Shown here: positions 54,202-64,000 of the stretch, piece after piece
Layout: every line of letters starts with the position of its first letter
How positions within the stretch are numbered: the stretch's first letter is position 1
Program-made: the position numbers and the translations under genes
Origin: Weissella halotolerans DSM 20190
GTDB taxonomy: Bacteria > Bacillota > Bacilli > Lactobacillales > Lactobacillaceae
Length of the DNA: 64,000 bases
Assembly: GCF_000420365.1 (NCBI RefSeq)
Contig: NZ_ATUU01000004.1
Span: forward strand, 81,577 to 145,576
Reading direction: 5' to 3'
The notes under the pieces: generated by a model
What the model was told of the DNA's origin: nothing
Seen by the model: only the letters and a program-made list of their open reading frames with translations
Database searches by the model: none

Positions 54202-55002
54202 ATGCAATTTGGCAAAGCAAGTGGTAAAAAAACGACTACCCAGATAGAACTGGATTTAAATCGAATCCCAGCCCATGTTGCCATTATTATGGATGGAAAT
54301 GGGCGTTGGGCTAAGCAACAGAATAAGCCACGCATTTTTGGACACCAACGTGGTATGGAAGTTGTAAAAGAGGTTACGAAGACGGCCAGTCAATTAGGGG
54401 TTAAAGTGTTGACCTTGTATGCTTTTTCAACAGAGAACTGGAAACGGCCACGAACCGAAGTGGGTTTCTTGATGAAACTGCCTGGCAAGTTTTTTGATAC
54501 CTTTGTGCCAGAATTAATTGAGCAGAACGTACGAGTAGAAGTGATGGGCTATCTGAATGATCTGCCTGTCGACACTCAAGTAGCAGTTCAAAAAGCTGTT
54601 GCCCAAACCGCGGGCAATACAGGGATGGTTTTAAACTTTGCCTTAAACTACGGTGGACGGGCTGAGCTGACAACAGCTATGCAAGCCTTGGGGCAAAAAG
54701 TAGCGACTGGTGGATTAGCACCAAGCGATATTACTGAAGAAATGATTGCTGATGAGTTGATGACGGCCAATCTTAGTCCATATCGTGATCCTGACTTGTT
54801 AATTCGTACTAGCGGTGAGGAACGGTTGTCAAACTTTCTGTTGTGGCAATTGGCTTATAGTGAATTTGTCTTTATTGATGAACATTGGCCTGATGTGACC
54901 AGTGAGGTGTTTAAACGTGCATTAAAAACATATCAAGGCCGGCATCGACGTTTCGGCGGGTTGGAAGAAAAAGATAACCAAGTGAAGGAGACTAATTCAT
55001 GA
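54202..55002 (+). CDS. uppS: Undecaprenyl diphosphate synthase
   Basis: A 266-residue cis-prenyltransferase that makes the C55 lipid carrier used for peptidoglycan and EPS. The catalytic motif IMDGNGRWAKQ is near residues 29-39, GHQRGMEVVKE near 47-57, YAFSTENWKRP near 73-83 and the C-terminal DLLIRTSGEERLSNFLLWQ near 195-213. The ATG at 54202 follows GGAGGA, so I prefer it to the upstream ATG at 54181. Its stop overlaps the cdsA start (ATGA). Confidence 0.96.
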   Translation: MQFGKASGKKTTTQIELDLNRIPAHVAIIMDGNGRWAKQQNKPRIFGHQRGMEVVKEVTKTASQLGVKVLTLYAFSTENWKRPRTEVGFLMKLPGKFFDTFVPELIEQNVRVEVMGYLNDLPVDTQVAVQKAVAQTAGNTGMVLNFALNYGGRAELTTAMQALGQKVATGGLAPSDITEEMIADELMTANLSPYRDPDLLIRTSGEERLSNFLLWQLAYSEFVFIDEHWPDVTSEVFKRALKTYQGRHRRFGGLEEKDNQVKETNS

Positions 55003-55790
55003 AAATAAGAGTAATCACGGCCATAGTGGCCCTAGCCATTTTTGTGCCAATGGTAGTAGCTGGTGGTTGGTGGATACAAGCCTTGGCAGCAGCTTTAGCC
55101 TTAGTGGCAACGAGTGAGATTGTGTTAATGCGACGCACCTTATTAATTGATTTTGGGGCCATTTTAGCAATGGTGGGAGCGGTTGTGATGACGATTCCGG
55201 ATGCCTTTTGGCAGACTGTCAATACGCCGGTCGTCTTACACCGGTCGTCACTCCTTTATATTTTTGTCTTGTTGATGTTGGTCCACACAGTGGTTGCAAA
55301 GAATAAATTCAATTTTGAAGATGCAGGGGTATTTACCTTAGCAATGATGTATGTCGGGATTGGTTTTCATATGCTAGTGCAAGCACGGGCTGAAGGAATC
55401 ACGACCTTGTTCTTCGTCTTACTCATTGTATGGGTTACAGACTCTGGTGCCTACATGGTGGGACGCAAGCTGGGTAAGCATAAGCTGGCTGCACATATTA
55501 GTCCAAACAAGACTTGGGAAGGATCAATTGGTGGAACCTTGTTAGCCGTTCTAGTAGCTGCTATTTATGTTTACTTTTTCCCACAACGTTATAACTGGAG
55601 TTTAATGGTACTGATTGCGTTTATTTTATCAATAGCTGGTCAACTTGGTGATTTGATTGAGTCCGCATTAAAAAGGTTTTATAAGGTTAAGGATTCGGGA
55701 GATATTTTACCGGGACATGGTGGTATTCTCGATCGATTTGATTCGATGCTGATTGCCTTCCCTGTTTTTTACCTCCTAGGCGGTTTTTAG
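54999..55790 (+). CDS. cdsA: Phosphatidate cytidylyltransferase
   Basis: A 263-residue membrane enzyme that makes CDP-diacylglycerol from phosphatidate and CTP, the precursor of anionic phospholipids. About seven to eight membrane segments are visible. The C-terminal signature is SPNKTWEGSIGGTL near residues 165-178 followed by QLGDLIESALKRFYKVKDSGDILPGHGGILDRFDSM, split near 212-247. It is translationally coupled to uppS through the ATGA overlap. Confidence 0.95.
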   Translation: MKIRVITAIVALAIFVPMVVAGGWWIQALAAALALVATSEIVLMRRTLLIDFGAILAMVGAVVMTIPDAFWQTVNTPVVLHRSSLLYIFVLLMLVHTVVAKNKFNFEDAGVFTLAMMYVGIGFHMLVQARAEGITTLFFVLLIVWVTDSGAYMVGRKLGKHKLAAHISPNKTWEGSIGGTLLAVLVAAIYVYFFPQRYNWSLMVLIAFILSIAGQLGDLIESALKRFYKVKDSGDILPGHGGILDRFDSMLIAFPVFYLLGGF

Positions 55791-55831
55791 AACCTAGTAA
55801 ATGATATAACTTTAGTAAGAAATATTAGGGG

Positions 55832-55864
55832 GGCGTTTGGAACGTAATCGTTCAAATGCCTTTT
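55832..55864 (+). terminator. Terminator of uppS-cdsA
   Basis: GGCGTTTG(G)AAC pairs with GTTCAAATGCC with one bulge, followed by TTTT. It may be leaky, with rseP following. Confidence 0.65.
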
Positions 55865-55939
55865 CCTGTATACTAACCTATGTAAAGATTAACTAGATTA
55901 GTGAAAAGACCTGAGTTAAAGCAAGGTAACGGAGAAAAT

Positions 55940-57199
55940 ATGAAAACATTGATAGCCTTTATCGTAGTTTTTGGTTTAATTGTCTTAGTGCATGAATTTG
56001 GGCACTTTTATGTAGCCAAAAAAGCGGGTGTCAGAATCCGTGAATTTGCCATTGGAATGGGACCAAAGTTGTTTCAAACGCGGAAGAATGGAACAACCTA
56101 TACATTGCGTATTTTGCCAGTAGGTGGTTATGTACGGATGGCTGGACGTGGTGAGGATGAAAGTGATAGCTTACGTCCTGGAATGACAGTTACTGTGGTT
56201 GAAACGGATGGGTTGGTAACCCGGATTAATCAGTCTGATCAGGTAGAATTGGTGGGTGGACGCCCCTTTATCATTGATGATGCGGACCTGGTAAATGACT
56301 TGTACCTACAGGGCTACTGGTCTGATAACGAAGAGGAGTTGGTTAAGCTGGCAGTCGATCATGATGCTACCATGATTGAAGCTGATGGGACTGAAGTATT
56401 GATTGCACCAGCTGACACCCAGTTTCAGTCAGCTAAATTATGGCAGCGTGCCCTGATTAATTTTGCGGGGCCTTTTAACAATTTTGTCTTAACCTTGGTT
56501 TTGTTTATTGGATTAGCATTTGCTTTACCTGGGGTGACGACGACTACAATTAAGGCGGTTAGACCAGACTCTCCAGCTGCACTAGCTGGATTAAAGCCGG
56601 GCGATACCATTACTGCTGTCAACCAGCAAAAAGTGACTTCTTGGCAAGGGTTACAGGGTAAAATTCAACCGGCTCAAAACAAACGACTGGTTCTCACCTA
56701 TCAGCGACAGCATCAGAGCAAAAAGGCAGTGGTCAAACCGCAAGCAGTAGAAATTCAAGGCAACAAGATCGGTCAAATCGGTATTATGCCGGCAACGACG
56801 ACGGCACTGGGGGCACGATTAAAGTATGCCTTTCAAGCGACTGGTCAAGCAGCCTTACAAATTTGGCGGGCAATTGTAAATCTGGTGCAAGACTTTTCCT
56901 TGAATAAACTGGGAGGTCCAGTTGCTATTTATAAATCAACTGAGCAGGCTAGTGATTATGGTTTACTAAGCATTGTTGCCTTTACTGCGATGTTATCCAT
57001 AAACTTGGGGATGATGAACCTATTACCTATCCCAGCCCTAGATGGTGGGAAATTAGTAATGAATGGAATCGAAGCGATTACTGGACATCCAGTTTCTGAA
57101 AAAATTGAAGTTGCTCTAACAGTTGTTGGCGCCTTGGTTCTTGTGGTTTTGATGGTCCTTGTAACAGGAAATGATATTTTACGCTATTTTATTAACTAA
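55940..57199 (+). CDS. rseP: Site-2 intramembrane metalloprotease RseP
   Basis: A 419-residue intramembrane zinc protease (RasP/Eep type) that cleaves anti-sigma factors and signal-peptide remnants. Zinc motif HEFGH is near residues 18-22 in the first membrane helix, GGYVRMAGRGEDE follows near 62-74, a PDZ domain spans about 205-285 (GLKPGDTITAVNQQKV), and the third zinc ligand sits in NLLPIPALDGGKL near 360-372. I chose ATG 55940, seven bases after GGAG, because the longer frame adds a non-homologous polar extension. Confidence 0.95.
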   Translation: MKTLIAFIVVFGLIVLVHEFGHFYVAKKAGVRIREFAIGMGPKLFQTRKNGTTYTLRILPVGGYVRMAGRGEDESDSLRPGMTVTVVETDGLVTRINQSDQVELVGGRPFIIDDADLVNDLYLQGYWSDNEEELVKLAVDHDATMIEADGTEVLIAPADTQFQSAKLWQRALINFAGPFNNFVLTLVLFIGLAFALPGVTTTTIKAVRPDSPAALAGLKPGDTITAVNQQKVTSWQGLQGKIQPAQNKRLVLTYQRQHQSKKAVVKPQAVEIQGNKIGQIGIMPATTTALGARLKYAFQATGQAALQIWRAIVNLVQDFSLNKLGGPVAIYKSTEQASDYGLLSIVAFTAMLSINLGMMNLLPIPALDGGKLVMNGIEAITGHPVSEKIEVALTVVGALVLVVLMVLVTGNDILRYFIN

Positions 57200-57256
57200 A
57201 CTAATGGATGACTGGTAACTAATATGTGGATTGCTGTAATGGCGCCTCATAGGTTA

Positions 57257-57265
57257 TGGTAAAAT
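57257..57265 (+). promoter_or_regulatory. Extended -10 promoter for proS
   Basis: TGG-TAAAAT at 57257-57265; no well-placed -35. Confidence 0.5.
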
Positions 57266-57323
57266 GAATGGTAAACGGTTGTGTACATATGGGACACATA
57301 AATTAAGAATGAGGGTTTAATAA

Positions 57324-59045
<1,722 letters not shown>

Positions 59046-59060
59046 AAATTTGCTATAAGT

Positions 59061-59094
59061 AACCAGTGGCTGAAAAACAGTGGCTGGTTTTTTA
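59061..59094 (+). terminator. Terminator of proS
   Basis: AACCAG pairs with CTGGTT, with inner CTG/CAG, followed by a T run. Confidence 0.75.
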
Positions 59095-59170
59095 GCTATT
59101 TTTTAACTAAATCAACTGCTTCTTAGCAGTATGCGAATCTGATAAATGACTGACATAAAGGAGATAATGA

Positions 59171-62100
59171 ATGGCTTTGGATGCGCGTGAGCAGTTCCAA
59201 GTTTTATTGCAGCAGTTAGAGTATACACAATGCCCAGCTGGCTTTGAAAATGCTCAATTAGATAAATTAGTTGTTCATAAGAAGTCTAAAAAGTGGCAGT
59301 TCCTGCTAACCCTGACTGCTTTACCAGACTTAGCAACTTTTAGTAATTTTATAGAGCGATTACAAAGTGCCTTTACTGGGATTGCCAGAGTGGACTTTCA
59401 ACTTACTCTTAAAACGGCCCCTACTATGACAACTATTTTGGCCTACTGGCCTTGGGTAATTGCCGAAGCAGCTAAGAATGGAGGAGCTTTGCAAAGAGCG
59501 TTTGCTAATGCAAAACTACAGGTACAGGGAACCCAAATTCAGGTGCTTTTTGATAATCAAGCTTGGGCAAATTATGCCCAGACACAGGGTTTAGCAGTTA
59601 TTCGTAGATTGTACCAACAATTAGGTGTTGAGCAGGCGTTAAGTTTTGTGCCGCAGGTAGATGAACAATTGGCAGCAGTCTCAGCCTCTCAATTAGCACA
59701 ACAAAAGGCACAACAGGAACAACATATGGTTTCTCAGGCTAAAGTCCAACTAGAGCAACAACATCAGCATCGAAACGCTAATCAGGGCAAAGCTGGTAAC
59801 AATCTTGGTCGTAAAATTGGGAATGATGTAGAGATTGTGAAGATGGATCAGATTGTCGATGAGGAACGGTCAGTTGTTATAGAAGGCTATGTATTTGATG
59901 CTGAAGTTAGACAGTTGAAATCGGGCCGTCAAATATTAACGATGAAAGTAACGGATTATACGAGTTCGTTTATCGTAAAGCGTTTCTCACGTGATGAAGA
60001 TGATGAGGCCTTTTTTGAGCGGATTAAGCCTGGTGTTTGGATTAAGGCCCGCGGACCTATTCAACAAGATGATTATGTCAGGGATTTGACCATGATGGCC
60101 TATGATTTAACCTTAGTTAAGCATGCGCAACGTCAAGATACCTATGAAGGGGATAAGCGTGTCGAATTGCATACGCATAGTATTATGTCGACTATGGATG
60201 CAACTAATAGTATCGGCGATTATGTTAAGCGGGCGGCTGACTGGGGGATGGATGCAATTGCCATCACAGATACGGCAGGCGCACAAGGTTTTCCTGAGGC
60301 AGCCAGTTCAGCTGCTAAGTACGGGATTAAAATGTTATATGGTGTTGAGGTGAACTTAGTTGAGGATGGCGAACCCATTGCTTTTAACCCACAACATGTT
60401 GCATTAGCCGATGCTGTTTATGTAGTCTTTGATATTGAAACCACAGGTTTGTCAGCAGCCTACGATAAGATTATTGAGCTATCAGCCGTTAAAATGCAAA
60501 AAGGCAATGTTATTGGCGAATTTTCAGAGTTCATTGATCCTGGATTTCCCCTTAGCGAAACAACGGTTAATTTAACGTCAATTACGGATGCTGATGTTAG
60601 GGGATCTAAGACAGAAGAAGAGGTCATCAAAGCTTTTAATGACTTTTGTGCGGATGCAATCTTAGTGGGTCATAACGTGACTTTTGATGTGGGCTTCGTT
60701 AACGAAGCACGGGTTCACTATGGCTATCCAACCTTGCCCAATGTCATTATTGATACTTTGACCTTGGCACGTTTCTTGTATCCGAATATGCGATCCTACA
60801 GGTTAAATACATTAGCTAAGCATTTTAATGTTTCTTTGGAACATCACCACCGGGCTATCTATGATGCCGAAACAACAGGTCATTTGAACCACTTGTTTCT
60901 AGCAGACGCAGCCAAACGCTATCAGATTACGTTTGCTGATCAGTTGAACGATCATATGCAGGATAATGCTGCATGGCGGCATGGACGGCCTAACCGGGCT
61001 ACTTTGCTAGTGCAGCATCAAGAGGGCGTCAAAAACCTGTATAAGTTGCTATCAGCAGCTAATACCGACTATTTTTATAAGGTGCCAAGGGTTCCTAGAT
61101 CCTTGCTTAACAAGTATCGTCAGGGACTCTTAGTTGGAACCGGTGATACATCTGGCGAATTCTGGGAAGCATTAATGCAAAAGGGCGTTGGCCAGGCAAC
61201 GGATATAGCAAAATATTATGATTATATTGAGATTCACCCGTCAGCAGACTATGTACCACTAATTGAGGGTGAACTGATTAAAGATGAAGCCCGCCTGCGA
61301 GAATTAATGCAACAAACGGTTGAGATTGGGGAACGGTTAAGTAAACCAGTCGTTGTCACGGGAGATGTCCATTATTTAGACCCGCATGACGATATTTACC
61401 GTAAAGTCTTGATCAGTTCACAAGGAGGAGCTAATCCATTAAATCGACATAGTTTACCTAAAGTTTATTTTAGAACGACCCAGGAAATGCTAGAAGACTT
61501 TGCCTGGATGGGACCTGACCTGGCCAAAAAACTGGTCATTGATAATACGCGGTTAATTGCAGATGAGATTGATGATGTTGAAGCGATTAAAACGGGGAAT
61601 TATCCACCTAATATGCCAACAGCAGAGGAAGAAATTCGACAGCGGACCTATGACACTGCACATCTCTTATATGGCGACCATTTACCAACTATTATTGAGG
61701 CCCGAATTGAGCAAGAACTCAAGTCGATTATTTCAAATGGATTCTCAGTCATTTATTTAGTGGCGCAACGGCTAGTAGCTAAATCAAATAAAGATGGTTA
61801 TTTAGTTGGTTCCCGTGGATCGGTTGGGTCTTCTTTGGTGGCCTTTTTGATTGGGGTGACGGAAGTGAATGCTTTGCCACCACATTATCGAAGCGTTAAA
61901 GGTGACTATGTTGAATTTGTTGATCCAAGACAGTATGAGTCTGGCTATGATTTACCTGATAAATACAGTCCACTTGATGGGAGTTTGTTGATTGGGGATG
62001 GACATAACATTCCCTTTGAAACCTTCTTAGGATTTAAGGGGAATAAAGTTCCTGATATTGATTTAAACTTTTCTGGTGACTATCAACCTTATGCGCATAA

Positions 62101-63472
62101 CTATATGAAATCATTGTTTGGAGAGAATAATGTTTTTCGTGCTGGAACCATTGCTACTGTGGCAGATAAGACTGCTTATGGGTATGCAAAGGCTTACGAG
62201 CGTGAAAATGAGTTAACATTACGAGGGGCTGAAATTGATCGGCTTGCCTTGGGGGCCACTGGTGTTAAGCGAACAACTGGCCAACATCCCGCAGGAATTT
62301 TAATCGTGCCTGATAATATGGAAATTTATGATTTTACTCCGATTCAATATCCAGCTGATGATACTGAAGCGACTTGGAAGACGACGCATTTTGATTTCCA
62401 TTCAATCCACGACAACATTTTGAAGATGGATATTTTAGGACACGATGATCCAACCATGATTCGTGCCTTACAAGATTTATCTGGAATTGATCCTACGACA
62501 ATTCCAATGGATGATCCTGGTGTTATGAGTCTCTTTACTTCTCCTAAAGCGCTTGGCGTTTCAGAAGAACAAATTTTTTCCAAGACTGGCACCTTAGGAG
62601 TTCCTGAGTTTGGAACGGCCTTTGTACGGGGCATGTTAGAAGAAACACATCCTAAAAACTATTCTGAGCTATTGCAAATATCAGGATTGTCGCATGGTAC
62701 AGATGTGTGGCGGGGTAATGCGGATGAATTGATTCAACAAGGTGTGGCTGATATTGGTACCGTTATTGGAACCCGTGACAAGATTATGACCGATTTGATT
62801 AATTACGGCGTACAGCCTGAGTCTGCGTTTCAAATCATGGAAAAAGTTCGTAAGGGAAAGGGAATCTCAGACGAGTATCAGGCTGAAATGCGTGAAGCTG
62901 GTGTTCCAGAATGGTATATCGAATCCTGCTTTAAGATTAAATACATGTTCCCAAGGGCGCATGCTGCTGCCTATGTGCTGATGGCCCTTAGGATTGCATA
63001 TTTTAAAGTCTACTTTCCAGTTCTTTATTACACAGCCTATTTTTCGGTTCGTGCGACGAACTTTGATATAGTAGCTATGTCGAGGGGATTAAATTCTACT
63101 AAGGCACGGATAGAAGAAATTAAGCACATGGGAAATGATGCTTCAGCTAAAGATAAAGACCTATTAACTGTTTTGGAAATTGCCAATGAGGCACTAGAAC
63201 GTGGCCTGAAATTTAGTATGGTTGACCTCTATAAGTCTGATTCTGAGCAATGGATTATAGAAGGGCAGACCTTGATTGCACCATTTAATGTAGTGCCTGG
63301 TCTAGGAGACAACGTTGCAAAGCGAATTGTAGCGGCACGGGCAGAAGGCGAGTTCCTCTCTAAAGAGGACCTAGCACAACGCGCTGGTATCTCTAAATCC
63401 TTAATGGAATTTTTTGAAGAGAATGGGGTGCTAACGGGAATGCCTGATCAAAATCAATTGGCACTATTTTAG
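59171..63472 (+). CDS. polC: DNA polymerase III alpha subunit, Gram-positive PolC
   Basis: A 1433-residue replicative polymerase. Order: N-terminal domain (1 to about 220), OB fold (about 222-320), PHP domain starting [15 protein letters not shown] (about 334-348), an inserted 3'-5' exonuclease with [11 protein letters not shown] near 420-430 and [15 protein letters not shown] near 560-575, then the polymerase core ([14 protein letters not shown] near 881-894, [12 protein letters not shown] near 963-974) and the C-terminal helix-hairpin-helix region. The zinc-finger region at about residues 905-937 has no cysteine: the four expected ligand positions are S908, G911, S933 and D936. AAGGAG lies seven bases before the ATG. 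Confidence 0.97.
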   Translation: MALDAREQFQVLLQQLEYTQCPAGFENAQLDKLVVHKKSKKWQFLLTLTALPDLATFSNFIERLQSAFTGIARVDFQLTLKTAPTMTTILAYWPWVIAEAAKNGGALQRAFANAKLQVQGTQIQVLFDNQAWANYAQTQGLAVIRRLYQQLGVEQALSFVPQVDEQLAAVSASQLAQQKAQQEQHMVSQAKVQLEQQHQHRNANQGKAGNNLGRKIGNDVEIVKMDQIVDEERSVVIEGYVFDAEVRQLKSGRQILTMKVTDYTSSFIVKRFSRDEDDEAFFERIKPGVWIKARGPIQQDDYVRDLTMMAYDLTLVKHAQRQDTYEGDKRVELHTHSIMSTMDATNSIGDYVKRAADWGMDAIAITDTAGAQGFPEAASSAAKYGIKMLYGVEVNLVEDGEPIAFNPQHVALADAVYVVFDIETTGLSAAYDKIIELSAVKMQKGNVIGEFSEFIDPGFPLSETTVNLTSITDADVRGSKTEEEVIKAFNDFCADAILVGHNVTFDVGFVNEARVHYGYPTLPNVIIDTLTLARFLYPNMRSYRLNTLAKHFNVSLEHHHRAIYDAETTGHLNHLFLADAAKRYQITFADQLNDHMQDNAAWRHGRPNRATLLVQHQEGVKNLYKLLSAANTDYFYKVPRVPRSLLNKYRQGLLVGTGDTSGEFWEALMQKGVGQATDIAKYYDYIEIHPSADYVPLIEGELIKDEARLRELMQQTVEIGERLSKPVVVTGDVHYLDPHDDIYRKVLISSQGGANPLNRHSLPKVYFRTTQEMLEDFAWMGPDLAKKLVIDNTRLIADEIDDVEAIKTGNYPPNMPTAEEEIRQRTYDTAHLLYGDHLPTIIEARIEQELKSIISNGFSVIYLVAQRLVAKSNKDGYLVGSRGSVGSSLVAFLIGVTEVNALPPHYRSVKGDYVEFVDPRQYESGYDLPDKYSPLDGSLLIGDGHNIPFETFLGFKGNKVPDIDLNFSGDYQPYAHNYMKSLFGENNVFRAGTIATVADKTAYGYAKAYERENELTLRGAEIDRLALGATGVKRTTGQHPAGILIVPDNMEIYDFTPIQYPADDTEATWKTTHFDFHSIHDNILKMDILGHDDPTMIRALQDLSGIDPTTIPMDDPGVMSLFTSPKALGVSEEQIFSKTGTLGVPEFGTAFVRGMLEETHPKNYSELLQISGLSHGTDVWRGNADELIQQGVADIGTVIGTRDKIMTDLINYGVQPESAFQIMEKVRKGKGISDEYQAEMREAGVPEWYIESCFKIKYMFPRAHAAAYVLMALRIAYFKVYFPVLYYTAYFSVRATNFDIVAMSRGLNSTKARIEEIKHMGNDASAKDKDLLTVLEIANEALERGLKFSMVDLYKSDSEQWIIEGQTLIAPFNVVPGLGDNVAKRIVAARAEGEFLSKEDLAQRAGISKSLMEFFEENGVLTGMPDQNQLALF

Positions 63473-63486
63473 ATAAGCATGGAATG

Positions 63487-63517
63487 GGATCATTGCTAGT
63501 AGCAATGATCCTTTTTT
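63487..63517 (+). terminator. Terminator of polC
   Basis: GGATCATTGCT and AGCAATGATCC form a perfect 11-bp stem around AGT, followed by six T. Confidence 0.92.
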
Positions 63518-63530
63518 AATGTTCGTAAAA
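63518..63530. promoter_or_regulatory. PurBox-like site upstream of the rRNA promoters
   Basis: AATGTTCGTAAAA has the same core and flank as the reverse complement of PurBox-like site 1 at 49766 (AATGTTCGTATTT). It lies 20 bases before the P1 -35. Confidence 0.35.
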
Positions 63531-63549
63531 AAATAAATAAATAAAGTAG

Positions 63550-63578
63550 TTGACGAACGTTCGGAGATGGTTTATAGT
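63550..63578 (+). promoter_or_regulatory. rRNA operon promoter P1
   Basis: TTGACG at 63550-63555, 17-base spacer and TATAGT at 63573-63578. A perfect palindrome CGAACGTTCG (63554-63563) overlaps the end of the -35 and the spacer. Confidence 0.75.
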
Positions 63579-63635
63579 AATAAATGTTGATTGGGAAGGG
63601 ACGCAAGTCATCGGATTATTAATTTCAAAAAGGTG

Positions 63636-63663
63636 TTGACATCTATTTTGAAACGTGTATAAT
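63636..63663 (+). promoter_or_regulatory. rRNA operon promoter P2
   Basis: TTGACA at 63636-63641, 16-base spacer and TATAAT at 63658-63663. Tandem promoters are normal for rRNA operons. Confidence 0.85.
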
Positions 63664-63736
63664 TAATTTCTGTTGTCGCTATTAAAGCAGTCAACAATTT
63701 GTAGATCATTGAAAACTGAATATCGTTTCGATATAA

Positions 63737-63847
63737 CAAATGTGTAGGGTCACCACGTATGTGGTGCAAACATTTGCGAAGTCAATTCGCTAGTAAATTC
63801 GTTTAACATCTGTTAAACAACAACATAATTTGAGTACTACTCAAATT
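63737..63847 (+). repeat. Inverted repeats in the 16S leader
   Basis: Three hairpins: CAAATG...CATTTG enclosing CACCAC-GTAT-GTGGTG (63737-63776), GTTTAACA/TGTTAAAC (63801-63818) and AATTTGAGTA/TACTCAAATT (63827-63847). They lie in the transcribed leader, and the last abuts the 16S start, so they may guide processing or antitermination. Confidence 0.6.
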
Positions 63848-63849
63848 CT

Positions 63850-64000
63850 CAAAATGAGAGTTTGATCCTGGCTCAGGATAAACGCTGGCGGCGTGCCTAA
63901 TACATGCAAGTCGAACGCCTTGTCGTTCTACTGATTTAGAGAGCTTGCTCAATACTGACGTAGAACTATACAAGGAGTGGCGAACGGGTGAGTAACACGT
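63850..64000 (+). rRNA. 16S ribosomal RNA, 5' end only
   Basis: The conserved AGAGTTTGATCCTGGCTCAG begins at 63857, which puts base 1 near 63850. The conserved GGCGAACGGGTGAGTAACACGT ends at the window edge. The V1 region (CTTGTCGTTC...ACAAGG) resembles Weissella-type sequences. The gene continues beyond the window. Confidence 0.96.

Overview
The window is a chromosomal segment of a low-to-mid GC Gram-positive bacterium of the order Lactobacillales. The 5' end of the 16S rRNA at the right edge, the gdpP-rplI-dnaB order, EzrA, PolC, a UTRA-type NagR and a Wzx/Wzy exopolysaccharide system regulated by a tyrosine kinase all fit this order. The 16S start looks most like Weissella or a close relative in Lactobacillaceae; this is a judgement from memory of 16S sequences, not a search.

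Layout. 1-9.4 kb: an unrecognised partial gene, a glutamine-type amino-acid ABC transporter (glnQ-glnH-glnP-glnP) and an oligopeptide ABC transporter (oppA-oppB-oppC-oppD-oppF). Both substrate-binding proteins have signal peptides without the lipobox cysteine. 9.5-16.3 kb: c-di-AMP phosphodiesterase gdpP, rplI, a SemiSWEET-like gene, dnaB, an MFS transporter, an aromatic-acid-exporter-like protein and a convergent DUF454 gene. 16.4-20.2 kb: first exopolysaccharide (EPS) segment (Alg14-like/Alg13-like transferase pair, Wzy-like polymerase, GT32, GT2). 20.3-22.9 kb: three housekeeping genes (sseB-like, ferredoxin-NADP reductase, gpmA). 23.1-32.8 kb: second EPS segment (Wzz/CpsC-like modulator, CpsD-like tyrosine kinase, phosphoglycosyl transferase, GT2, pyruvyl transferase, Wzx flippase, lone rmlB), then a reversed LCP-family gene, the CpsB-like phosphatase and an unknown anchored protein. 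The two EPS segments complement each other: only the first has a polymerase, only the second has the initiating transferase, flippase and regulators.

33-40.4 kb: DedA protein, a leftward block (AI-2E-type membrane protein, HdeD-like protein, murF), then mreB/mbl, a small DUF2969-like gene, rodA, proC and tRNA-Glu(UUC). 40.5-46.2 kb: HAD phosphatase, MacB-like ABC transporter, nagA-nagR with a DasR/NagR-type operator inside its promoter, and rpsD with a structured leader. 46.4-54.1 kb: ezrA, a leftward purine permease divergent from purA-hpt with two PurBox-like sites between them, an unknown membrane protein, a GtrA-like protein and a second HAD phosphatase. 54.2-63.5 kb: uppS-cdsA, rseP, proS and polC, an envelope-lipid and information-processing block. 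PolC lacks all four zinc-ligand cysteines. The window ends with tandem promoters and the first ~150 bases of an rRNA operon.

Most transcription units end in clear intrinsic terminators, several of them bidirectional between convergent genes. No CRISPR array, insertion sequence or prophage was seen.
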